Below are positions 50,251-52,349 of a stretch of 52,349 nt of DNA, in pieces (within the stretch, counting starts at the first letter, position 1; each line of letters starts with the position of its first letter). A program made the position numbers and the translations under genes. The notes beneath the pieces were generated by a model. That model was not told the DNA's origin, did no database searches, and worked only from the letters and a program-made list of their open reading frames with translations. Source of the DNA: Candidatus Saccharimonadota bacterium (GTDB lineage: Bacteria; Patescibacteriota; Saccharimonadia; Saccharimonadales; Saccharimonadaceae); NCBI GenBank assembly GCA_017404515.1, contig JAFRCG010000003.1, positions 1-52,349 on the forward strand, in the 5' to 3' direction.

Positions 50251-50739
50251 TTACTCTGAGCTACACTTGTTGACGAGGCGATCTTTTTCCGTACTATATT
50301 CCTTGGCCCTGGCAGGATTGCCAAGAGCATTAAAAACAGTAGTATACCAATCTAGTAAATAGATTTGGTCGTCAAAATCGGCGAGATATTTGCCAAACTC
50401 ATCTAAGGCGGTAAGAGCGGCATGGTATTGGTTAATTCCGTAATAATATTCGATTTTGGATTTTAGGGTGTAATTATAATCAGCAGGGGTGAGGTCTTCC
50501 TGCTGGTCTAAATATTTTTTGATGTAGCTTTCAATGGAACGGTCCCTGCCCTTGGAATAATCATAATCTTTGGCGGCCTGATATAGCTCTTCTGGGGTAT
50601 ATTCCGAGCCGCTGAAAGCTACCTGAGAAACCAAAACACCACAGACCCCTGCACATACTATGAGCATAGCGATACAAAATCTGATGATAGGAAATCTCTT
50701 CCTGGTCCGAGCATTAGCAGTTGGCGTAGACTTTTCCAT
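50251..50739 (-). CDS. Membrane-anchored helical-repeat protein, unknown function
   Basis: The start at 50739 is set by TATAAT (complement 50746-50751) six bases away; a GTG five codons upstream lies inside the -10 box and is rejected. The 162-residue product has a basic N-terminus, one membrane helix (about residues 22-43), and a mostly helical exterior domain with TPR-like spacing (DYNYTLKSKIEYYYGINQYH, then ALTALDEFGKYLADFDDQIY). It may be a small TPR adaptor for the pilus. It lies between the large surface protein and the pilin genes on the same strand. Confidence 0.75.
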   Translation of the reverse strand: MEKSTPTANARTRKRFPIIRFCIAMLIVCAGVCGVLVSQVAFSGSEYTPEELYQAAKDYDYSKGRDRSIESYIKKYLDQQEDLTPADYNYTLKSKIEYYYGINQYHAALTALDEFGKYLADFDDQIYLLDWYTTVFNALGNPARAKEYSTEKDRLVNKCSSE

Positions 50740-50760
50740 ATAGCTATTATACACCTTAGA

Positions 50761-52349
50761 TTAGTAACGCGGTGGAAGTTCGTGAGTATAAGTGACAGTA
50801 GCTTGGGAGAAGTTCTGGGATTGCTGATAGGACCAGAGCAAAATATCTGGGCGGAAATTGAAGATTTCTGCTGGAGTGATAGAGCCGTCATTAGCAAGAT
50901 TATTATTGGCACCATGGCTAGTGTTTTGTTCATTACTAGAAGAGCTATCTAATACTGAGTCGTTCCTAGAGTAGGCACCAGCAGTACGATTCAGCTGAAT
51001 ACTATGGGCTACCACTGGCCCATTAATAATAAGCGTTTTATTACAACCAAAGACATCAGTATATACTCCTGGCACGCTATTAAATTCAAGGCAAGTATCA
51101 ATAACGCCGTTTGTACTGCTTGTATTTCTTCCGTCACTCGCAGTGCCCTCGGCAATTAGCCAGGCATCAATTTGACTGACACTCTCAGAAATATCAATGT
51201 TGCCTGCGATAATGATTACTTGTGGCAGAGAAGAAATATTGCTAAATGTTTGGCTATTACGACTAGAAAGGGTAAGGTTGTTGTTTTCCAGTGTACAAGT
51301 GCCATTACCATAACAGATATTATGCTTAATAGTAAGTGTGCCACTTACATAAATAACTAGGCCTGGTTCATTGGCCCCTCTAATGATAGTCCCGTCGATG
51401 CTGGCGTCTCCATCAACCCTAATATATTGCATGGTAGGTCCGCCAAGAACAGTAGGATAGTTACTGGCCGGGCTACTATTATTAATATGTCCGGAATTAT
51501 TGGCTGAATATTCGCTACTATATGGTGCGTAACGGGCAAAGAGGCGATCTAGAAGCGCATCAGATATATTAATCCCGGCATTGCCAATGCTATTACAATT
51601 AGTGTTAGAAATAGATAATTTAGAGACTTCGCAGAAATCAGTGGTAGTACTATGATAACCACCTGGAAGCTCTAGATGGGTGCCATCGTAACCGTAGGCG
51701 GCACCAGAAGCAAAGCCAGAGATCTGACTCTTGGAAATAACAGCGTATTCTTCCCAGGAACCAAAAATATCGTTTGGATCGGTCCGAGAACCAAGCTGTG
51801 CCTCGTCATTTTTCCTAGTGACGGAAGTAAGGATATCACCTTGAGTGTACATATTGGCACCCCAAGCTTGGAAATTTGGCATCTTGGCGATGGTGCGGCA
51901 AGAAACGGAGACATTCCATTTTGGATTAGGGTTACTCATACCGCTAACTGTGCCTGCACCAAATCTGCTGTGACTATCGGCACTGGTCATGCCAACGGAA
52001 ACACAATATTTGGAGCCCGTTGGGACATTATTTGGCACATCATAGGTAACGCCGCCGCTCCAAGACCAGCCGGCATAACGACCTTGCTCATTTAGCCAGT
52101 TATCGTTTCGTGTGACACTGATACTGGCGCACTGAATGCCACCCAAAGTTCTGCAGACACTACCATTTACACTCATTTCTCCGCTCTTAATGACACTAGG
52201 GCTAGCATCGGCGGAAATAATAAATTGCTCAAATTTGATATCGCCAGGATAGATAGTAGCATAGGCTGAAGTAGTGCTTTGGACTGAAGTATTAACACGA
52301 GGAACGATGGAAGCGGTAAAGAAAGAGCTGACGGAACCACCAGAAAAGA
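50761..52349 (-). CDS. Large surface protein, possibly pilus-associated adhesin (5' end outside window)
   Basis: The frame is open from the stop at 50761 to the right edge (529 complete codons), so the N-terminus is missing. An internal Met at 52176 is not the start: coding continues upstream of it as FSGGSVSSFFTAS and then VNTSVQSTTSAYATIYPGDI. The sequence is rich in Ser, Asn, Gly and Thr with predicted beta structure and short cysteine motifs (SVCRTLGG, VSCRTIAKM, VFGCNKTLI), like extracellular beta-solenoid or adhesin proteins. Stretches LVIYVSGTLTIKHNICYGNG and SIQLNRTAGAYSRNDS resemble proteins encoded with minor pilins in Saccharibacteria. The exact family is not known. It is likely secreted and exposed, and its location before the pilin genes suggests a pilus-tip or host-contact role. 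Confidence 0.72.
   Translation of the reverse strand, partial: FSGGSVSSFFTASIVPRVNTSVQSTTSAYATIYPGDIKFEQFIISADASPSVIKSGEMSVNGSVCRTLGGIQCASISVTRNDNWLNEQGRYAGWSWSGGVTYDVPNNVPTGSKYCVSVGMTSADSHSRFGAGTVSGMSNPNPKWNVSVSCRTIAKMPNFQAWGANMYTQGDILTSVTRKNDEAQLGSRTDPNDIFGSWEEYAVISKSQISGFASGAAYGYDGTHLELPGGYHSTTTDFCEVSKLSISNTNCNSIGNAGINISDALLDRLFARYAPYSSEYSANNSGHINNSSPASNYPTVLGGPTMQYIRVDGDASIDGTIIRGANEPGLVIYVSGTLTIKHNICYGNGTCTLENNNLTLSSRNSQTFSNISSLPQVIIIAGNIDISESVSQIDAWLIAEGTASDGRNTSSTNGVIDTCLEFNSVPGVYTDVFGCNKTLIINGPVVAHSIQLNRTAGAYSRNDSVLDSSSSNEQNTSHGANNNLANDGSITPAEIFNFRPDILLWSYQQSQNFSQATVTYTHELPPRY

Overview
The window looks like a chromosomal segment of a Candidatus Saccharibacteria (TM7, Patescibacteria/CPR) genome. 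The basis is the mix of small, divergent housekeeping proteins (short TsaB, short TilS, short HrcA), many lineage-specific membrane and surface proteins, a type IV pilus/pseudopilin set, ComEC, and no biosynthetic pathways. TGA is used as an ordinary stop, so this is not a code-25 lineage such as Absconditabacteria or Gracilibacteria. Genes are packed tightly, often with ATGA or TAATG overlaps. I see no IS element, phage or CRISPR array.

Layout. 1-0.34 kb holds a FISUMP-like surface-protein remnant. 0.34-9.5 kb is information processing: grpE-hrcA with a CIRCE operator, an adenylate-kinase-like gene, lepA, tilS, a PRC-barrel protein, then recA-NUDIX-recX and comEC. 9.6-13.8 kb has a RimB-like protease/RimK/second ATP-grasp operon, a 44-residue microprotein gene and a secreted/membrane pair. 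13.9-21.2 kb is transport and envelope: UraA-type permease, flippase-like protein, GT-C glycosyltransferase between two tRNA-Pro genes, histidine phosphatase and a P-type ATPase. 21.3-24 kb is a VTC/DUF4956/Cthe_2159-like cassette. 24-35.8 kb carries aspS, a CBS protein, a DsbA-like protein, an unassigned structured RNA, uppP bracketed by two copies of a structured element, yebC, rny, tsaB-tsaE and pilB. 35.9-46.2 kb has a TetR regulator, dnaK with CIRCE, a membrane-anchored Clp-like ATPase, a lamin-tail surface protein, a disulfide-oxidoreductase homologue without its cysteines, and initiator tRNA. 46.2-52.3 kb is a minus-strand series of four pilin-like genes in GspH-I-J-K-like order, downstream of a very large surface protein that runs off the window.

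Gene expression. A striking shared design is visible: first genes of transcription units usually have a TATAAT-like -10 box exactly 6-8 bases before the ATG and no ribosome binding site, so their mRNAs should be leaderless. Operon-internal genes instead have AGGAG-type sites. This rule was used to correct several start codons. Heat-shock genes place the -35 hexamer inside the CIRCE spacer.

How it fits together. The genes suggest a small cell with little metabolism and a heavily invested surface: pili with a tip complex and large adhesin (host attachment), ComEC (DNA uptake), UraA (base uptake), undecaprenyl-phosphate recycling, a glycosyltransferase and several anchored surface proteins. The most unusual material is at 27.4-28.9 kb: a strong promoter-to-terminator noncoding RNA next to two elements that share a conserved core but have different, internally complementary arms.
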